Positions 32,575 to 43,651 of a DNA stretch of 64,000 nucleotides are shown in pieces; position 1 is the stretch's first letter; every line of letters begins with the position of its first letter. The notes below the pieces were generated by a model. The model made no database searches and was not told the DNA's origin. It saw only the letters and a list, made by a program, of their open reading frames with translations. The translations under genes and the position numbers were made by a program. The stretch lies in assembly GCA_003315335.1 (NCBI GenBank), contig QNRL01000002.1, positions 248,001 to 312,000 of the forward strand. Reading direction: 5' to 3'. The DNA comes from Pseudocitrobacter faecalis (GTDB lineage Bacteria; Pseudomonadota; Gammaproteobacteria; Enterobacterales; Enterobacteriaceae).

Positions 32575-33563
32575 AAAAGCCGGTCATTATTGCACTGGTA
32601 CTGGTGCTGATTGTTGCCGCCATTGGCGGAACCTGGTGGTATCAGAGCCGCCAGGACAATGGGCTGACACTCTACGGTAACGTAGATATTCGCACGGTGA
32701 ATATGAGCTTCCGCGTCGGGGGCCGTCTACAGTCATTAACCGTGGATGAAGGCGATACGATTAAAGCCGGGCAAACGCTGGGCCAGCTCGATAAAGCGCC
32801 CTATGAAAACGCCCTGATGCAGGCGAAAGCCAACGTCTCTACCGCCCAGGCGCAGTATGACCTGATGATGGCGGGTTACCGGGCAGAAGAGATTGCCCAG
32901 GCCGCCGCCGCGGTTAAACAGGCGCAGGCCGCCTATGACTACGCGCAGAACTTTTACGCACGTCAGCAGGGGTTATGGAAAAGCCGTACTATTTCCGCCA
33001 ACGATCTGGAAAATGCACGCTCATCGCGTGACCAGGCGCTGGCAACGCTGAAATCGGCACAGGATAAACTGAGCCAGTACCGCGCCGGGAATCGTCCGCA
33101 GGAAATTGCCCAGGCGAAAGCCAATCTTGAACAGGCGCAGGCGCAGCTGGCGCAATCGACGCTCGATTTGCACGACACCACGCTGGTGGCTCCGTCGGAC
33201 GGCACGTTGCTTACTCGCGCGGTAGAACCTGGCAGCATGCTTAATGCGGGCAGCACCGCCCTCACCCTTTCCCTGACGCGCCCGGTGTGGGTTCGCGCTT
33301 ATGTTGACGAAAAGAATCTGAATCAGGCGCAACCGGGACGAGAAATATTGCTCTATACCGATGGTCGTCCGGATAAGCCTTACCACGGCAAAATCGGCTT
33401 CGTGTCCCCCACCGCAGAATTTACGCCGAAAACTGTCGAAACGCCGGATCTGCGTACCGATCTGGTTTACCGCCTGCGTATTATCGTCACTGATGCCGAC
33501 GATACCCTGCGTCAGGGTATGCCTGTCACCCTGAAGTTCAACGATGAGTCGCGCCATGAGTGA
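32571..33563 (+). CDS. ybhG: HlyD-family periplasmic adaptor YbhG
   Basis: 330 residues (E. coli 332). One N-terminal membrane anchor or signal segment (residues 5-25), then the lipoyl-like half [20 protein letters not shown], a long Ala/Gln-rich coiled-coil hairpin (about 80-205, with [18 protein letters not shown]), and the barrel domain from [20 protein letters not shown]. It should bridge the YbhFSR inner-membrane transporter to an outer-membrane channel. The start overlaps the cecR stop (ATGA). Confidence 0.95.
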   Translation: MKKPVIIALVLVLIVAAIGGTWWYQSRQDNGLTLYGNVDIRTVNMSFRVGGRLQSLTVDEGDTIKAGQTLGQLDKAPYENALMQAKANVSTAQAQYDLMMAGYRAEEIAQAAAAVKQAQAAYDYAQNFYARQQGLWKSRTISANDLENARSSRDQALATLKSAQDKLSQYRAGNRPQEIAQAKANLEQAQAQLAQSTLDLHDTTLVAPSDGTLLTRAVEPGSMLNAGSTALTLSLTRPVWVRAYVDEKNLNQAQPGREILLYTDGRPDKPYHGKIGFVSPTAEFTPKTVETPDLRTDLVYRLRIIVTDADDTLRQGMPVTLKFNDESRHE

Positions 33564-35295
33564 AGAGATCATTCAGCTCGACGGGCTGGTGAAGCGCTTT
33601 GCCGGGATGGATAAACCCGCCGTCGCACCGCTGAACTGTACCATTCACTCTGGTTATGTTACCGGGCTGGTGGGGCCGGACGGCGCGGGGAAAACCACCC
33701 TGATGCGCATGCTGGCGGGCTTGCTGAAACCCGACGAAGGAACGGCTTCTGTTCTGGGGCTCGATCCTATTGAAAACGACAGCGAATTGCACAGCATGCT
33801 GGGCTACATGCCGCAGAAATTTGGCCTGTACGAAGATTTAACGGTGATGGAGAACCTCAATCTTTATGCCGACCTGCGCAGTGTCACCGGCGACGCGCGA
33901 CAGAAAACCTTCGCCCGTCTGCTGGAGTTCACCGCGCTGGGCCCATTTACCGGGCGGTTGGCGGGGAAACTTTCCGGCGGGATGAAACAAAAACTGGGGC
34001 TCGCCTGTACGCTGGTGGGCGAACCGAAAGTATTGCTGCTCGATGAACCGGGCGTGGGCGTAGACCCCATCTCGCGTCGCGAACTGTGGCAGATGGTGCA
34101 TGAACTGGCGGGCGACGGGATGCTGATTTTGTGGAGCACCTCCTACCTCGACGAAGCCGAGCAATGCCGCGACGTGCTGCTGATGAACGAAGGCGAATTA
34201 CTCTATCAGGGCGAACCGACGGCGCTGACGAAAACCATGGCCGGGCGCAGTTTCCTGATGAGCAGCCCTGCGGAAAACAACCGCCGCCTGTTACAACGCA
34301 CGCTGAAATTACCGCAGGTCAGCGACGGGATGATTCAGGGGCGTTCTGTGCGTGTCATCGTCAAAAAAGAGGCCACCGCCGACGATATTCGCCACGCGCC
34401 GGACATGCCCGAAATTGAGATTAACGAAACCTCGCCGCGCTTTGAAGACGCCTTTATTGACCTGCTGGGCGGGGCGGGAACCTCTGAATCACCGCTGGGG
34501 GCCATTCTGCATACGGTTGAAGGCTCGCCGGATGAAACGGTGATTGAGGCCAAACAGCTCACCAAAAAATTCGGCGACTTTGCCGCCACCGACCACGTGG
34601 ATTTCGCCGTTAAACGCGGGGAAATTTTTGGCCTGCTCGGCCCTAACGGTGCCGGGAAATCGACCACCTTTAAGATGATGTGCGGCCTGCTGGTGCCGAC
34701 ATCCGGCAAAGCGCTGGTGCTGAATATGGATCTGAAAGTGAGTTCAGGAAAAGCGCGTCAGCATTTAGGTTATATGGCACAAAAATTCTCGCTCTACGGC
34801 AACCTGACCGTGGAACAGAACCTGCGCTTTTTCTCGGGCGTTTATGGCCTGCGCGGACGAGCGCAGAATGACAAAATCGCCCGCATGAGCGAGGCTTTCG
34901 GCCTGAAAAGCATCGCCAGCCACGCCACGGATTCGCTGCCGCTCGGCTTTAAGCAGCGTCTGGCGCTCGCCTGCTCGCTAATGCACGAGCCGGATATTCT
35001 GTTCCTCGATGAACCCACCTCCGGCGTTGACCCCATCACCCGACGCGAATTCTGGCTGCATATCAACAGCATGGTGGAGAAAGGTGTGACTGTGATGGTC
35101 ACCACCCACTTTATGGATGAAGCCGAGTATTGCGACCGGATCGGCCTGGTCTATCGCGGTAAACTGATTGCCAGCGGCACGCCGGATGACCTGAAAGCGC
35201 AGGCCGCCGACGAGGAACACACCGACCCCACCATGGAGCAGGCTTTTATCACCTTGATCCACAACTGGGATAAGGAGCACGCCGATGCGCACTAG
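33556..35295 (+). CDS. ybhF: ABC exporter ATP-binding protein YbhF (tandem ATPase)
   Basis: 579 residues with two nucleotide-binding domains in one chain. Domain 1 has [27 protein letters not shown] and [12 protein letters not shown]; domain 2 has [14 protein letters not shown], a variant signature [15 protein letters not shown] and [12 protein letters not shown], with [12 protein letters not shown]. In domain 1 the H-loop position reads [12 protein letters not shown], so one of the two sites may be catalytically weak; E. coli YbhF has the same. The start at 33556 ([10 protein letters not shown]) overlaps the ybhG end by eight bases; an in-frame ATG at 33544 is possible. It powers drug and cation export through YbhSR. 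Confidence 0.94.
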   Translation: MSEEIIQLDGLVKRFAGMDKPAVAPLNCTIHSGYVTGLVGPDGAGKTTLMRMLAGLLKPDEGTASVLGLDPIENDSELHSMLGYMPQKFGLYEDLTVMENLNLYADLRSVTGDARQKTFARLLEFTALGPFTGRLAGKLSGGMKQKLGLACTLVGEPKVLLLDEPGVGVDPISRRELWQMVHELAGDGMLILWSTSYLDEAEQCRDVLLMNEGELLYQGEPTALTKTMAGRSFLMSSPAENNRRLLQRTLKLPQVSDGMIQGRSVRVIVKKEATADDIRHAPDMPEIEINETSPRFEDAFIDLLGGAGTSESPLGAILHTVEGSPDETVIEAKQLTKKFGDFAATDHVDFAVKRGEIFGLLGPNGAGKSTTFKMMCGLLVPTSGKALVLNMDLKVSSGKARQHLGYMAQKFSLYGNLTVEQNLRFFSGVYGLRGRAQNDKIARMSEAFGLKSIASHATDSLPLGFKQRLALACSLMHEPDILFLDEPTSGVDPITRREFWLHINSMVEKGVTVMVTTHFMDEAEYCDRIGLVYRGKLIASGTPDDLKAQAADEEHTDPTMEQAFITLIHNWDKEHADAH

Positions 35296-36418
35296 CCCCC
35301 TTTCCTGGCGCCGCGTACGCGCGCTGTGCGTGAAAGAGACGCGGCAGATTATCCGCGACCCTAGTAGCTGGCTGATTGCCGTGGTGATCCCCCTGCTGCT
35401 GCTGTTTATCTTTGGCTACGGCATCAACCTCGACTCCAGCAAACTGCGGGTGGGCATTTTGCTGGAACAGCAAAGTGAAGAGGCGCTTGATTTTACCCAC
35501 GCCATGACCGGCTCGCCCTATATCGATGCCACCATCAGCGATAACCGCCAGCAACTGGTTGAGATGATGCAGGCCGGGCGTATTCGCGGGTTAGTGGTCA
35601 TCCCGGTGAATTTCGACAGCCAGATGGCGCGCGACAATGAAACTGCGCCGATTCAGGTGATCACCGATGGCAGCGAGCCGAACACCGCCAACTTTGTGCA
35701 GGGCTATACGCAAGGTATCTGGCAGCTATGGCAGGCACAACGTGCGGAAGACAAAGGGCAGGGATTCACACCGCTCATTGATGTCCAGACCCGTTACTGG
35801 TTTAACCCGGCCGCCATCAGCCAGCATTTTATCATTCCCGGCGCGGTGACCATCATCATGACGGTGATTGGCGCAATCCTCACGTCGCTGGTGGTGGCGC
35901 GCGAATGGGAGCGCGGCACGATGGAAGCGCTACTGTCAACCGAAGTGACCCGCGTCGAACTGCTGTTGTGTAAGCTGATCCCCTACTACTTCCTTGGCAT
36001 GCTGGCAATGCTACTTTGTATGCTGGTGTCAGTGTTTATCCTTGGTGTGCCCTATCGCGGCTCACTGCTGGTGCTGTTTTTCATCACCAGCCTGTTTTTA
36101 CTTAGCACGCTGGGGATGGGGCTGTTGATTTCAACCATCACCCGTAACCAGTTTAACGCCGCACAGGTGGCGCTGAATGCCGCGTTTCTGCCGTCGATTA
36201 TGCTGTCCGGGTTTATTTTTCAGATAGACAGTATGCCTGCGGCGATTCGTATCGTGACCTATATCATCCCGGCCCGTTACTTCGTGAGCACGCTGCAAAG
36301 TCTGTTCCTGGCGGGCAATATCCCGGTGGTGCTGGTGATTAATACCCTGTTTCTGATTGCCTCGGCGGTGATGTTTATCGGCCTGACGTGGCTCAAAACG
36401 AAACGTCGACTGGATTGA
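35285..36418 (+). CDS. ybhS: ABC exporter permease YbhS
   Basis: 377 residues, the same as E. coli YbhS. ABC-2 type permease: one N-terminal membrane segment (about 25-45), a large periplasmic domain (about 50-175), then five C-terminal segments. The family motif [19 protein letters not shown] occurs near residue 205. The start overlaps the ybhF stop by 11 bases. It pairs with YbhR as a heterodimeric channel. Confidence 0.95.
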   Translation: MRTSPLSWRRVRALCVKETRQIIRDPSSWLIAVVIPLLLLFIFGYGINLDSSKLRVGILLEQQSEEALDFTHAMTGSPYIDATISDNRQQLVEMMQAGRIRGLVVIPVNFDSQMARDNETAPIQVITDGSEPNTANFVQGYTQGIWQLWQAQRAEDKGQGFTPLIDVQTRYWFNPAAISQHFIIPGAVTIIMTVIGAILTSLVVAREWERGTMEALLSTEVTRVELLLCKLIPYYFLGMLAMLLCMLVSVFILGVPYRGSLLVLFFITSLFLLSTLGMGLLISTITRNQFNAAQVALNAAFLPSIMLSGFIFQIDSMPAAIRIVTYIIPARYFVSTLQSLFLAGNIPVVLVINTLFLIASAVMFIGLTWLKTKRRLD

Positions 36419-36447
36419 TTTTTGCCGGATGCGCTGAGGAATAAACT

Positions 36448-37554
36448 ATGTTTTATCGTTTATGGACATTAATCCGCAAAGAGCTGCAATCGCTGCTGCG
36501 CGAGCCGCAGACTCGCGCCATTTTGATTCTGCCGGTGCTGATTCAGGTGATTCTTTTCCCTTTTGCCGCGACGCTTGAGGTGACCAACGCCACCATCGCT
36601 ATCTATAACGAAGATAACGGCAAACACGCGGTTGAGTTAACGCAACGCTTCGCCCGCGCCAAAGCGTTCACTCATGTTCTGCTGCTAAAAAGCCCGCAGG
36701 AGATCCAACCCACTATCGACACCCAGAAAGCGTTGCTGCTGGTGCGTTTCCCGGCGGATTTTTCGCGTAATCTGGATACCTTCCAGCAGGCACCTATGCA
36801 GTTGATTCTTGACGGGCGAAACTCGAACAGCGCGCAAATCGCGGCCAACTACCTGCAGCAGATCGTCAAAGATTATCAGCAGGAGTTAACCGACGGCCAG
36901 GCGAAACCCAACAACAGCGAGCTGGTGGTGCGTAACTGGTATAACCCGAACCTGGACTATAAATGGTTTGTCGTACCGTCGCTGATCGCCATGATCACCA
37001 CCATTGGCGTGATGATCGTAACGTCGCTCTCCGTCGCCCGCGAACGTGAACAAGGCACGCTGGATCAGCTTTTGGTCTCACCGCTGGCGACCTGGCAGAT
37101 CTTTATCGGCAAAGCCGTTCCGGCGCTGATTGTCGCGACCTTCCAGGCCACTATTGTGCTGGGTATCGGCATTTGGGCGTATCAGATTCCCTTCGCCGGC
37201 TCGCTGGCGCTGTTCTACTTCACCATGATTATCTACGGGTTATCGCTGGTAGGGTTTGGTCTGCTGATTTCATCCCTGTGCGAAACGCAGCAGCAGGCGT
37301 TTATCGGTGTGTTCGTCTTTATGATGCCGGCGATTCTGCTGTCGGGATACGTGTCGCCCGTGGAGAACATGCCGGTATGGTTGCAGAATCTGACGTGGAT
37401 TAACCCGATTCGTCACTTTACGGATATCACCAAGCAAATTTATCTGAAGGATGCGAGCTTAACGATTGTGTGGGGAAGTTTGTGGCCGCTACTGGTGATA
37501 GCGGCCACGACAGGCTCAGTGGCGTACGCGATGTTTCGCCGGAAGATCGCCTGA
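36448..37554 (+). CDS. ybhR: ABC exporter permease YbhR
   Basis: 368 residues, the same as E. coli YbhR. It has the same ABC-2 permease layout as YbhS, with the motif [20 protein letters not shown] near residue 195 and [17 protein letters not shown] in the last quarter. It starts 29 bases after ybhS behind TGAGGAA. The 3' end overlaps the convergent ybhQ by 39 bases, as in E. coli, so antisense interference of the ends is possible. Confidence 0.95.
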   Translation: MFYRLWTLIRKELQSLLREPQTRAILILPVLIQVILFPFAATLEVTNATIAIYNEDNGKHAVELTQRFARAKAFTHVLLLKSPQEIQPTIDTQKALLLVRFPADFSRNLDTFQQAPMQLILDGRNSNSAQIAANYLQQIVKDYQQELTDGQAKPNNSELVVRNWYNPNLDYKWFVVPSLIAMITTIGVMIVTSLSVAREREQGTLDQLLVSPLATWQIFIGKAVPALIVATFQATIVLGIGIWAYQIPFAGSLALFYFTMIIYGLSLVGFGLLISSLCETQQQAFIGVFVFMMPAILLSGYVSPVENMPVWLQNLTWINPIRHFTDITKQIYLKDASLTIVWGSLWPLLVIAATTGSVAYAMFRRKIA

Positions 37555-37932
37555 GTTGCGTTTTTTCTCTTTGACTAACAAAGAGACCAACGCTGGCCCG
37601 GCGAGGATCGCCAGCCCCGCAAGGGCCAGCAGGAAGTTATTGTGTAACACTCGCGACAGCAGCCATAAGGCGATAATTGCCGCACCAAAATACCAGGTGG
37701 TGGTGAGTTCTTCGAGTACATCGCCCACATCACGCCAGCGCTGTTCACGGTGGCGCTGGAATGCCAGCATCAGTATCACCGTTACGCTGTAGAGCACACA
37801 CAGGCCCAGGCCGACGCGGACTAATGCACCGCCCATCCAGCCCATAACCAGCACCGCCACCACCAGCAAATGCAACATAATCTGCCAGCAACTTAACCCT
37901 GTTGCGACACGAACGCGTTGTTGCCACTTCAT
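37516..37932 (-). CDS. ybhQ: Inner membrane protein YbhQ
   Basis: 138 residues (E. coli 136). Four hydrophobic segments (about 14-34, 38-55, 78-96, 101-118) separated by short loops, with [16 protein letters not shown]-type sequence between segments two and three. Nearly identical N-terminus [20 protein letters not shown]. Function is unknown. It is monocistronic, convergent with ybhR and divergent from ybhP. Confidence 0.93.
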   Translation of the reverse strand: MKWQQRVRVATGLSCWQIMLHLLVVAVLVMGWMGGALVRVGLGLCVLYSVTVILMLAFQRHREQRWRDVGDVLEELTTTWYFGAAIIALWLLSRVLHNNFLLALAGLAILAGPALVSLLVKEKKRNSGDLPAKHRVRH

Positions 37933-38063
37933 GGCTTCTTCTCCTGAAGGATTTTATTTGCCTATTCAGAGTACGCCACTTTACGGAAAATTCCGTATCA
38001 CCGCATCTTTTTGTGACGCCGACTACACTATTTAATCAGGAAGAAAAAGATAACGGGAGCCAA

Positions 38064-38825
38064 ATGACCGCGAACAGCACGCCTTTTTCGGTAAAAATAC
38101 TGACAATTAACACCCATAAGGGCTTTACGGCTTTTAACCGACGTTTTATTTTGCCAGAGCTTCGCGACGCCGTTCGCACCGTCGGCGCGGATATTGTTTG
38201 CCTGCAGGAAGTGCTGGGCGCGCATGAAGTACATCCGCTGCACGTCGAAAACTGGCCCGATACCAGCCACTACGAATTTCTCGCTGACACGATGTGGAGC
38301 GATTATGCTTACGGGCGAAATGCGGTTTATCCGGAAGGGCATCACGGTAACGCGGTGCTCTCACGCTATCCTATTGAACATTTTGAAAATCACGATGTTT
38401 CCATCGGTAATAGCGAAAAACGTGGGCTGCTCTATTGTCGAATTACGCCCCCGCATCTTAATACGCCGATTCACGTGATTTGCGTACACCTTGGGCTCGG
38501 CGAAAAGCAGCGTCAGGCGCAGATTGTGATGCTGGCCGATTTTGTCAATGCGCTGCCGCAGGGCGAACCGGTTCTGGTGGCCGGCGATTTCAATGACTGG
38601 CGACAGAAAGCTAACCATCCATTAAAGGCGAAGGCCGGGCTGGAAGAGATTTTTACCCGCGCCAGGGGTAGACCAGCGCGCACCTTTCCGGTGAGTTTGC
38701 CGCTATTGCGACTGGATCGTATCTACGTGAAAAATGCAAATGCCAGTAAACCGACCAAACTTGCTTTACGTGGCTGGCGACACCTTTCAGACCATGCGCC
38801 CCTTAGCGCGGAGATCCATCTATGA
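38064..38825 (+). CDS. ybhP: Endonuclease/exonuclease/phosphatase family protein YbhP
   Basis: 253 residues, the same as E. coli YbhP. The EEP fold is visible: [10 protein letters not shown] (metal-coordinating Asn), [10 protein letters not shown] (catalytic Glu), [21 protein letters not shown] (Asp and Asn) and the final [11 protein letters not shown] (Asp-His). The substrate may be a lipid headgroup or nucleic acid; its place directly before clsB hints at phospholipid metabolism. The ATG at 38064 follows GGGAG; the frame is open further upstream but would overlap ybhQ. Its stop overlaps clsB by four bases. Confidence 0.93.
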   Translation: MTANSTPFSVKILTINTHKGFTAFNRRFILPELRDAVRTVGADIVCLQEVLGAHEVHPLHVENWPDTSHYEFLADTMWSDYAYGRNAVYPEGHHGNAVLSRYPIEHFENHDVSIGNSEKRGLLYCRITPPHLNTPIHVICVHLGLGEKQRQAQIVMLADFVNALPQGEPVLVAGDFNDWRQKANHPLKAKAGLEEIFTRARGRPARTFPVSLPLLRLDRIYVKNANASKPTKLALRGWRHLSDHAPLSAEIHL

Positions 38826-40063
38826 AATGCGCCTGGCGAGAAGGCAACCAGATTACCCTGCTGGAGAATGGCGATCAGTACTATCCCGCTGTCTTTAAAG
38901 CCATTGATCAGGCACAGAGTAAAGTGATCCTCGAAACCTTCATCTGGTTTGAGGACGACGTGGGTAAGCAGTTACATGCCGTGCTGCTGCGTGCCGCGAA
39001 ACGCGGAGTGCAGATAGAAGCGCTGCTGGACGGCTATGGTTCCCCCGATTTAAGCGACGAGTTTGTTAACGCTCTGACCGAAGCTGGCGTCATTTTCCGC
39101 TATTACGATCCCGGCCCGCGTCTTTTTGGGATGCGTACCAACCTCTTTCGCCGTATGCACCGCAAAATCGTTGTGGTGGATGCGCGTATCGCCTTTATTG
39201 GCGGCATAAACTACTCCGCCGAACATATGTCGGACTACGGGCCTGAAGCCAAACAAGATTACGCGGTACGTGTGGAAGGCCCGGTAGTCGATGACATCGT
39301 TCAGTTTGAACTGGAAAACCTGCCCGAAAATGCCCCGGTACGCCGCTGGTGGCGCCGTCATCATCGCGCAGAAGAGAACCGCAAACCCGGTGAAGCGCAG
39401 GCACTGCTGGTGTGGCGCGACAATGGCGAGCACCGTACCGATATCGAACGTCACTATCTGCGGATGCTGGCGACCGCTAAACGCGAAGTGATCATTGCCA
39501 ATGCCTACTTCTTCCCTGGCTATCGCCTGCTGCACGCCATGCGCCGTGCCGCGCGCCGTGGCGTGCGGGTGAAACTGGTGGTTCAGGGCAATCCGGATAT
39601 GGCCATCGTCAAAGTGGGCGCGGTGCTGCTCTATCGATACCTGGTCAACAGCGGCGTGCATATCTACGAATACCAACGCCGGCCGTTGCACGGCAAAGTG
39701 GCGTTGATGGACGATCATTGGGCGACGGTAGGTTCCAGCAATCTCGATCCGTTAAGTTTGTCGCTGAATCTTGAAGCCAATCTGATGATTCATGACCGTC
39801 AGTTTAACCAAACGCTGCGTGACAATCTCAATACCTTAATTAGCCGTGATTCACAGCGCGTGGACGAAAGTATGGTGCCTAAGCGCAGCTGGATAAACCT
39901 CGGCATTGGCGTAGTGGTGTTCCACTTCCTGCGCCATTTCCCGGCAATGGCCGGTTGGCTACCCGCACATACGCCAAAACTGGCGGAAGTGCCTCCCCCT
40001 GCACAGCCCACGATGGAAACGCAGGATCGCGTCGAACCGGAGAACTCGGGAGCCCGGCAATGA
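38822..40063 (+). CDS. clsB: Cardiolipin synthase B
   Basis: 413 residues, the same as E. coli ClsB. Two phospholipase D HKD motifs are present: [16 protein letters not shown] (about residue 113) and [20 protein letters not shown] (about residue 291). There are no N-terminal membrane segments, unlike ClsA, and one short hydrophobic helix near the C-terminus ([12 protein letters not shown]). It makes cardiolipin from two phosphatidylglycerols and can use other headgroups. It overlaps ybhP at the start and ybhN at the end by four bases each, forming ybhP-clsB-ybhN. Confidence 0.96.
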   Translation: MKCAWREGNQITLLENGDQYYPAVFKAIDQAQSKVILETFIWFEDDVGKQLHAVLLRAAKRGVQIEALLDGYGSPDLSDEFVNALTEAGVIFRYYDPGPRLFGMRTNLFRRMHRKIVVVDARIAFIGGINYSAEHMSDYGPEAKQDYAVRVEGPVVDDIVQFELENLPENAPVRRWWRRHHRAEENRKPGEAQALLVWRDNGEHRTDIERHYLRMLATAKREVIIANAYFFPGYRLLHAMRRAARRGVRVKLVVQGNPDMAIVKVGAVLLYRYLVNSGVHIYEYQRRPLHGKVALMDDHWATVGSSNLDPLSLSLNLEANLMIHDRQFNQTLRDNLNTLISRDSQRVDESMVPKRSWINLGIGVVVFHFLRHFPAMAGWLPAHTPKLAEVPPPAQPTMETQDRVEPENSGARQ

Positions 40064-41028
40064 AATGGATGAGTAAAAAACAGTGGAAGTGGACTAAACG
40101 TGCCCTGACCTGGCTATTTCTGGTTGCCGTCGCGGTACTGCTGGTGCTTTACGCGCGCAAAATTGACTGGCACGAAGTGTGGAACGTCATCCGCGATTAT
40201 AACCGTCTGGCGCTTCTGGGCGCGGTAGGCCTGGTGATATTCAATTATCTGCTGTATGGCTGCTACGACCTGCTGGCGCGCGTCTGGTGCGGGCATAAGC
40301 TGGCTAAACGCCAGGTTATGCTGGTATCGTTTATCTGCTATGCCTTCAACCTGACGCTCAGCACCTGGGTCGGCGGTATTGGCATGCGCTACCGCCTCTA
40401 CTCGCGGCTTGGCCTGAAGCCCGGCACCATCACCCGCATCTTTTCCCTGAGTATTTCGACTAATTGGCTGGGGTATTTATTACTTGCGGGCGTGATGTTT
40501 ACCGGTGGCGTCATCGACCTGCCCCCACACTGGTACATTAACGACACGACTCTTCGACTGCTCGGCGCGGTGCTATTGGCAACGGTACTGATTTATCTGG
40601 GATTTTGCGCGTTTGCCAAAAAGCGTCAGTATTCCATCAAAGGGCAAAAGCTGGTGCTTCCCACCTGGAAATTCGCCCTCGCCCAGATGGCCATTTCCAG
40701 TCTGAACTGGATGGCAATGGGGGCAACCATCTGGCTGCTGATGGGCCAGGCCGTTGATTATTTCTTTGTGCTCGGCGTACTGTTGGTAAGCAGCGTGGTG
40801 GCGGTGATTGTGCATATTCCGGCAGGTATCGGGGTGCTGGAAGCGGTATTTGTCGCGCTGCTGGCCAGCGAAGAAGTCTCTTCCGGCACCATTATCGCGG
40901 CGCTACTGGTGTGGCGTGTGCTGTATTACTTTATTCCGCTGATGCTGGCGCTGGTGTGTTATCTGGGGCTGGAGAGCCAGGCGAAAAGGATTCGGGAGAG
41001 GAATGAAAACGCAGGCAAAAGTTATTAG
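40060..41028 (+). CDS. ybhN: YbhN, UPF0104/LPG synthase-like integral membrane protein
   Basis: 322 residues (E. coli 318) with eight or nine membrane segments. Family motifs: LTLSTWVGGIGMRYRLYSRL (about residue 110) and VIVHIPAGIGVLEAVFVALL (about residue 255), the conserved patches of the lysylphosphatidylglycerol synthase transmembrane region. Molecular function is not known; it is co-transcribed with the cardiolipin synthase gene. The ATG overlaps the clsB stop. A terminator follows at once. Confidence 0.92.
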   Translation: MKWMSKKQWKWTKRALTWLFLVAVAVLLVLYARKIDWHEVWNVIRDYNRLALLGAVGLVIFNYLLYGCYDLLARVWCGHKLAKRQVMLVSFICYAFNLTLSTWVGGIGMRYRLYSRLGLKPGTITRIFSLSISTNWLGYLLLAGVMFTGGVIDLPPHWYINDTTLRLLGAVLLATVLIYLGFCAFAKKRQYSIKGQKLVLPTWKFALAQMAISSLNWMAMGATIWLLMGQAVDYFFVLGVLLVSSVVAVIVHIPAGIGVLEAVFVALLASEEVSSGTIIAALLVWRVLYYFIPLMLALVCYLGLESQAKRIRERNENAGKSY

Positions 41029-41031
41029 CAA

Positions 41032-41058
41032 AAATCCCGGCACTCGTCCGGGATTTTT
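41032..41058. terminator. Bidirectional terminator between ybhN and ybhL
   Basis: AAATCCCGG (41032-41040) and CCGGGATTT (41048-41056), loop CACTCGT, with A and T runs at the two ends. Confidence 0.86.
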
Positions 41059-41071
41059 CGGTAATTAACCG

Positions 41072-41776
41072 TTAACGGCGGTTGCCAAATATCCGCAGTA
41101 ACATCAGGAACAGGTTGATGAAATCGAGATACAGCGTTAACGCGCCAAGAATGGCGGTTTTACGCAGGCTGGATGTATCACGCACATCGATTTGTTCGCC
41201 GATATTTTTCAGTTTCTGCGTGTCATACGCAGTCAGGCCAACAAATACCACAACGCCAATATAAGTCACCGCCCACATCAGCGCGGTGCTTTTCAGCCAG
41301 AAGTTAACCAGCGAGGCCAGAATGATACCAATCAGCGCCATAAAGAGCATATTTCCCAGGCCGCTGAGATCGCGTTTGGTGGTGTAGCCATAGAGGCTCA
41401 TGATGCCGAACATCCCGCCGCTCACCACAAAGGTACTGGCGATGGAGGAGTAGGTGTAGACGATGAAAATACTGGAAAGCGTCAACCCGGTAAGCGCCGA
41501 ATAGAGCATAAACAGCGTGGTGGCGACGCCCGCGCTCAAGCGTTGCACCATCCCTGAAAGCACAAAGACCAGCGCCAGTTGCGCGATGATCAGGCCAAAG
41601 AAAGTGATTTTGCTGGAGAAGACAAACATCATCACCGCAGGAGTGTTCGCCGCATACCAGGCGATAAACGCCGTCAGCAGCAATCCGCAGGTCATCCAGC
41701 CATACACTTGTGCCATATACGTTTGCAGCCCGGAACGGGACTGTACGATTGAATCAGAACGAGGGAATCGATCCAT
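41072..41776 (-). CDS. ybhL: BAX inhibitor-1 family inner membrane protein YbhL
   Basis: 234 residues, the same as E. coli YbhL. Seven membrane segments with the BI-1 signature GLTLSSIFIVYT, and FVGLTAYDTQKLK in the sixth-to-seventh region with the conserved Asp. Members form a pH-sensitive calcium leak. The ATG at 41776 follows AGGAGCT; the N-terminus MDRFPRSDSIVQ matches E. coli. It is monocistronic. Confidence 0.95.
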   Translation of the reverse strand: MDRFPRSDSIVQSRSGLQTYMAQVYGWMTCGLLLTAFIAWYAANTPAVMMFVFSSKITFFGLIIAQLALVFVLSGMVQRLSAGVATTLFMLYSALTGLTLSSIFIVYTYSSIASTFVVSGGMFGIMSLYGYTTKRDLSGLGNMLFMALIGIILASLVNFWLKSTALMWAVTYIGVVVFVGLTAYDTQKLKNIGEQIDVRDTSSLRKTAILGALTLYLDFINLFLMLLRIFGNRR

Positions 41777-41889
41777 GAGAAGCTCCTGATGATATAAGGA
41801 ATACCTCAAGGATATCGCAAATATTGCAGGTGTGCATCGACGGAGAGTAAACGTATAGGTATACCCTTCTGCAGGGTGCGGGTGAAACC

Positions 41890-41920
41890 GCCGGATGCGG
41901 CTACGCCTTATCCGGCCTAT
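41890..41920. repeat. Single REP unit between ybhL and moaE
   Basis: GCCGGATGCGGCTACGCCTT followed by ATCCGGCCTAT is one REP palindrome. It directly follows the end of the moa operon and precedes ybhL. Confidence 0.8.
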
Positions 41921-41923
41921 GGG

Positions 41924-42388
41924 TCAGGTGTCGTTATGCCAGCGCCCTGCCGCTTGCTTATCGCTGTCGCGAGCTTCCACCCAGCGGTCGCCTTCCGGCG
42001 TGGCTTCGCGCTTCCAGAACGGCGCACGCGTTTTCAAATAGTCCATGATGAACTCGGTGGCTTCAAAACCGCTGCTGCGGTGCGCGCTGGTAACCCCCAC
42101 AAAGACTATCTCATCGCCCGGCCAGAGTTCGCCGATGCGGTGAATGACCGTGACACGCCCCAGCGGCCAGCGGCCGCGCGCTTCTTCAACGATCTCCGCC
42201 AGCGCTTTTTCGGTCATGCCGGGATAATGCTCCAGCGTCAGCGCTTTCACGCTGTCGCCAAGGTTGTGATTACGCACCTTGCCGGTAAACGTCACCACCG
42301 CGCCATCTTCATCACGTTCGGCAAGCCAGACATACTCATCGCCCACATTAAACGTTTCGTGGCCGACGCGAATACGCGTTTCGCTCAT
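41924..42388 (-). CDS. moaE: Molybdopterin synthase catalytic subunit MoaE
   Basis: 154 residues (E. coli 150). Catalytic Lys residues lie in YLKTRAPFWKREA (about residues 117-126), and GELWPGDEIVFVGVTSAHRS carries the Arg/His that bind precursor Z. With two thiocarboxylated MoaD it makes molybdopterin from cyclic pyranopterin. Three candidate starts occur (42394 TTG, 42391 ATG, 42388 ATG); I chose 42388 because the GGAGG at 42395-42399 is then six bases away. It is the last gene of moaABCDE. Confidence 0.95.
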   Translation of the reverse strand: MSETRIRVGHETFNVGDEYVWLAERDEDGAVVTFTGKVRNHNLGDSVKALTLEHYPGMTEKALAEIVEEARGRWPLGRVTVIHRIGELWPGDEIVFVGVTSAHRSSGFEATEFIMDYLKTRAPFWKREATPEGDRWVEARDSDKQAAGRWHNDT

Positions 42389-42390
42389 CA

Positions 42391-42636
42391 TCAACCTCCG
42401 GTTACCGGCGGGAAAAATGCCACTTCATCGCCATCAGCAACGATTGTCTCAAAACTGACCAGCGTCTGATTGACCGCCGCCAAGAGTTTCCCCTCTTCCA
42501 GCGCCAGCGCCCAGCGACCTTCCTGTGCCGCCAGATGCTGACGGATGGCCTCAACCGTGGCGAACTCCGCCGGAAGCTGCAACGCGTCCGTGCCGACCAA
42601 TTCGCGAACCTGAGCAAAAAACAGAACCTTAATCAT
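42391..42636 (-). CDS. moaD: Molybdopterin synthase sulfur carrier subunit MoaD
   Basis: 81 residues, the standard length. Ubiquitin-like beta-grasp fold ending FFPPVTGG; the C-terminal Gly-Gly is adenylated by MoeB and then thiocarboxylated. The start [13 protein letters not shown] matches E. coli. It overlaps moaC by eight bases and abuts moaE, so translation is coupled. Confidence 0.96.
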   Translation of the reverse strand: MIKVLFFAQVRELVGTDALQLPAEFATVEAIRQHLAAQEGRWALALEEGKLLAAVNQTLVSFETIVADGDEVAFFPPVTGG

Positions 42637-43114
42637 CGCTATCCACCCTGAAATCACCCGATTTGCCGCCGCTTTTCGCCAGCAGGCGCACCGGGCCAAT
42701 GACCATATCTTTTTGTACCGCTTTGCACATATCGTAAATCGTCAGCGCGGCCACCGATGCGGCCGTTAACGCCTCCATCTCTACGCCGGTTTTGCCGGTC
42801 AGACGGCAAAGCGTTTCAATACGCACACGGTTTTGCTCCGGCTCGGCCTGAAGATTCACTTCCACTTTGCTGAGCATCAGCGGATGACAAAGCGGGATAA
42901 GATCCCAGGTGCGCTTGGCAGCCTGAATCCCTGCAATACGGGCGGTGGCGAACACATCGCCTTTGTGATGGCTACCGTCGATGATCATCGATAAGGTTTC
43001 CGGCAGCATGGTGACGAACGCTTCGGCGCGAGCTTCGCGTACGGTTTCGGCCTTGGCGGAGACATCCACCATATGGGCTTCGCCCGCCGCGTTGATATGG
43101 GTCAGTTGCGACAT
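42629..43114 (-). CDS. moaC: Cyclic pyranopterin monophosphate synthase MoaC
   Basis: 161 residues, as in E. coli. Active-site segments: [29 protein letters not shown] (catalytic Lys and His) and [20 protein letters not shown] followed by [13 protein letters not shown]. It turns the MoaA product into cyclic pyranopterin monophosphate. Three bases separate it from moaB. Confidence 0.96.
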   Translation of the reverse strand: MSQLTHINAAGEAHMVDVSAKAETVREARAEAFVTMLPETLSMIIDGSHHKGDVFATARIAGIQAAKRTWDLIPLCHPLMLSKVEVNLQAEPEQNRVRIETLCRLTGKTGVEMEALTAASVAALTIYDMCKAVQKDMVIGPVRLLAKSGGKSGDFRVDSDD

Positions 43115-43117
43115 CGT

Positions 43118-43630
43118 TTATTTCTTCAGATGAGGGTAGAAGTTACACGGACGGGTGCGGGAATCGAGCTGCGCCGCAATAATATTTTCCCACGCGGTAC
43201 GACACGCTTTGGTCGAACCCGGCATGGCGAAAATCAGCGTCCGGTTGGCCATCCCGGCAATGGCGCGGGATTGCAGCGTGGCGGTGCCAATCTCTTCAAA
43301 AGAGAGCATGCGAAATACTTCGCCGAAGCCTTCGATTTCACGATCAAACAGTGGAAGCAGTGCTTCCGGTGCCTGGTCGCCGTCGGTCAGGCCGGTGCCA
43401 CCGGTAATAAGCACCACCTGCACGTCATCGCGCGCAATCCATTCAGAAACTTTCGCGCGAATCGCGTAGCGGTTCTCTTTAACAATCGCTTTGTCGACGA
43501 CTGTGTGGCCCGCCTCCTGCGCGGAATCACGCAGATAATGGCCAGAGGTGTCATCCTCTTCACCGCGACGGCTGGAAATAGTAAGAATAGCGATACGGGT
43601 GGAGAAAAATTCAGTGCTCGCCTGACTCAT
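43118..43630 (-). CDS. moaB: Molybdenum cofactor biosynthesis protein MoaB
   Basis: 170 residues, MogA/MoeA-like fold. The pterin-binding motif LITGGTGLTDGDQAPEAL (about residue 77) is intact. MoaB is related to the MPT adenylyltransferase MogA, but in E. coli it is not needed for cofactor synthesis. It sits between moaA and moaC as in E. coli. Confidence 0.95.
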   Translation of the reverse strand: MSQASTEFFSTRIAILTISSRRGEEDDTSGHYLRDSAQEAGHTVVDKAIVKENRYAIRAKVSEWIARDDVQVVLITGGTGLTDGDQAPEALLPLFDREIEGFGEVFRMLSFEEIGTATLQSRAIAGMANRTLIFAMPGSTKACRTAWENIIAAQLDSRTRPCNFYPHLKK

Positions 43631-43651
43631 TTAACACTCCTTGAAAACGAA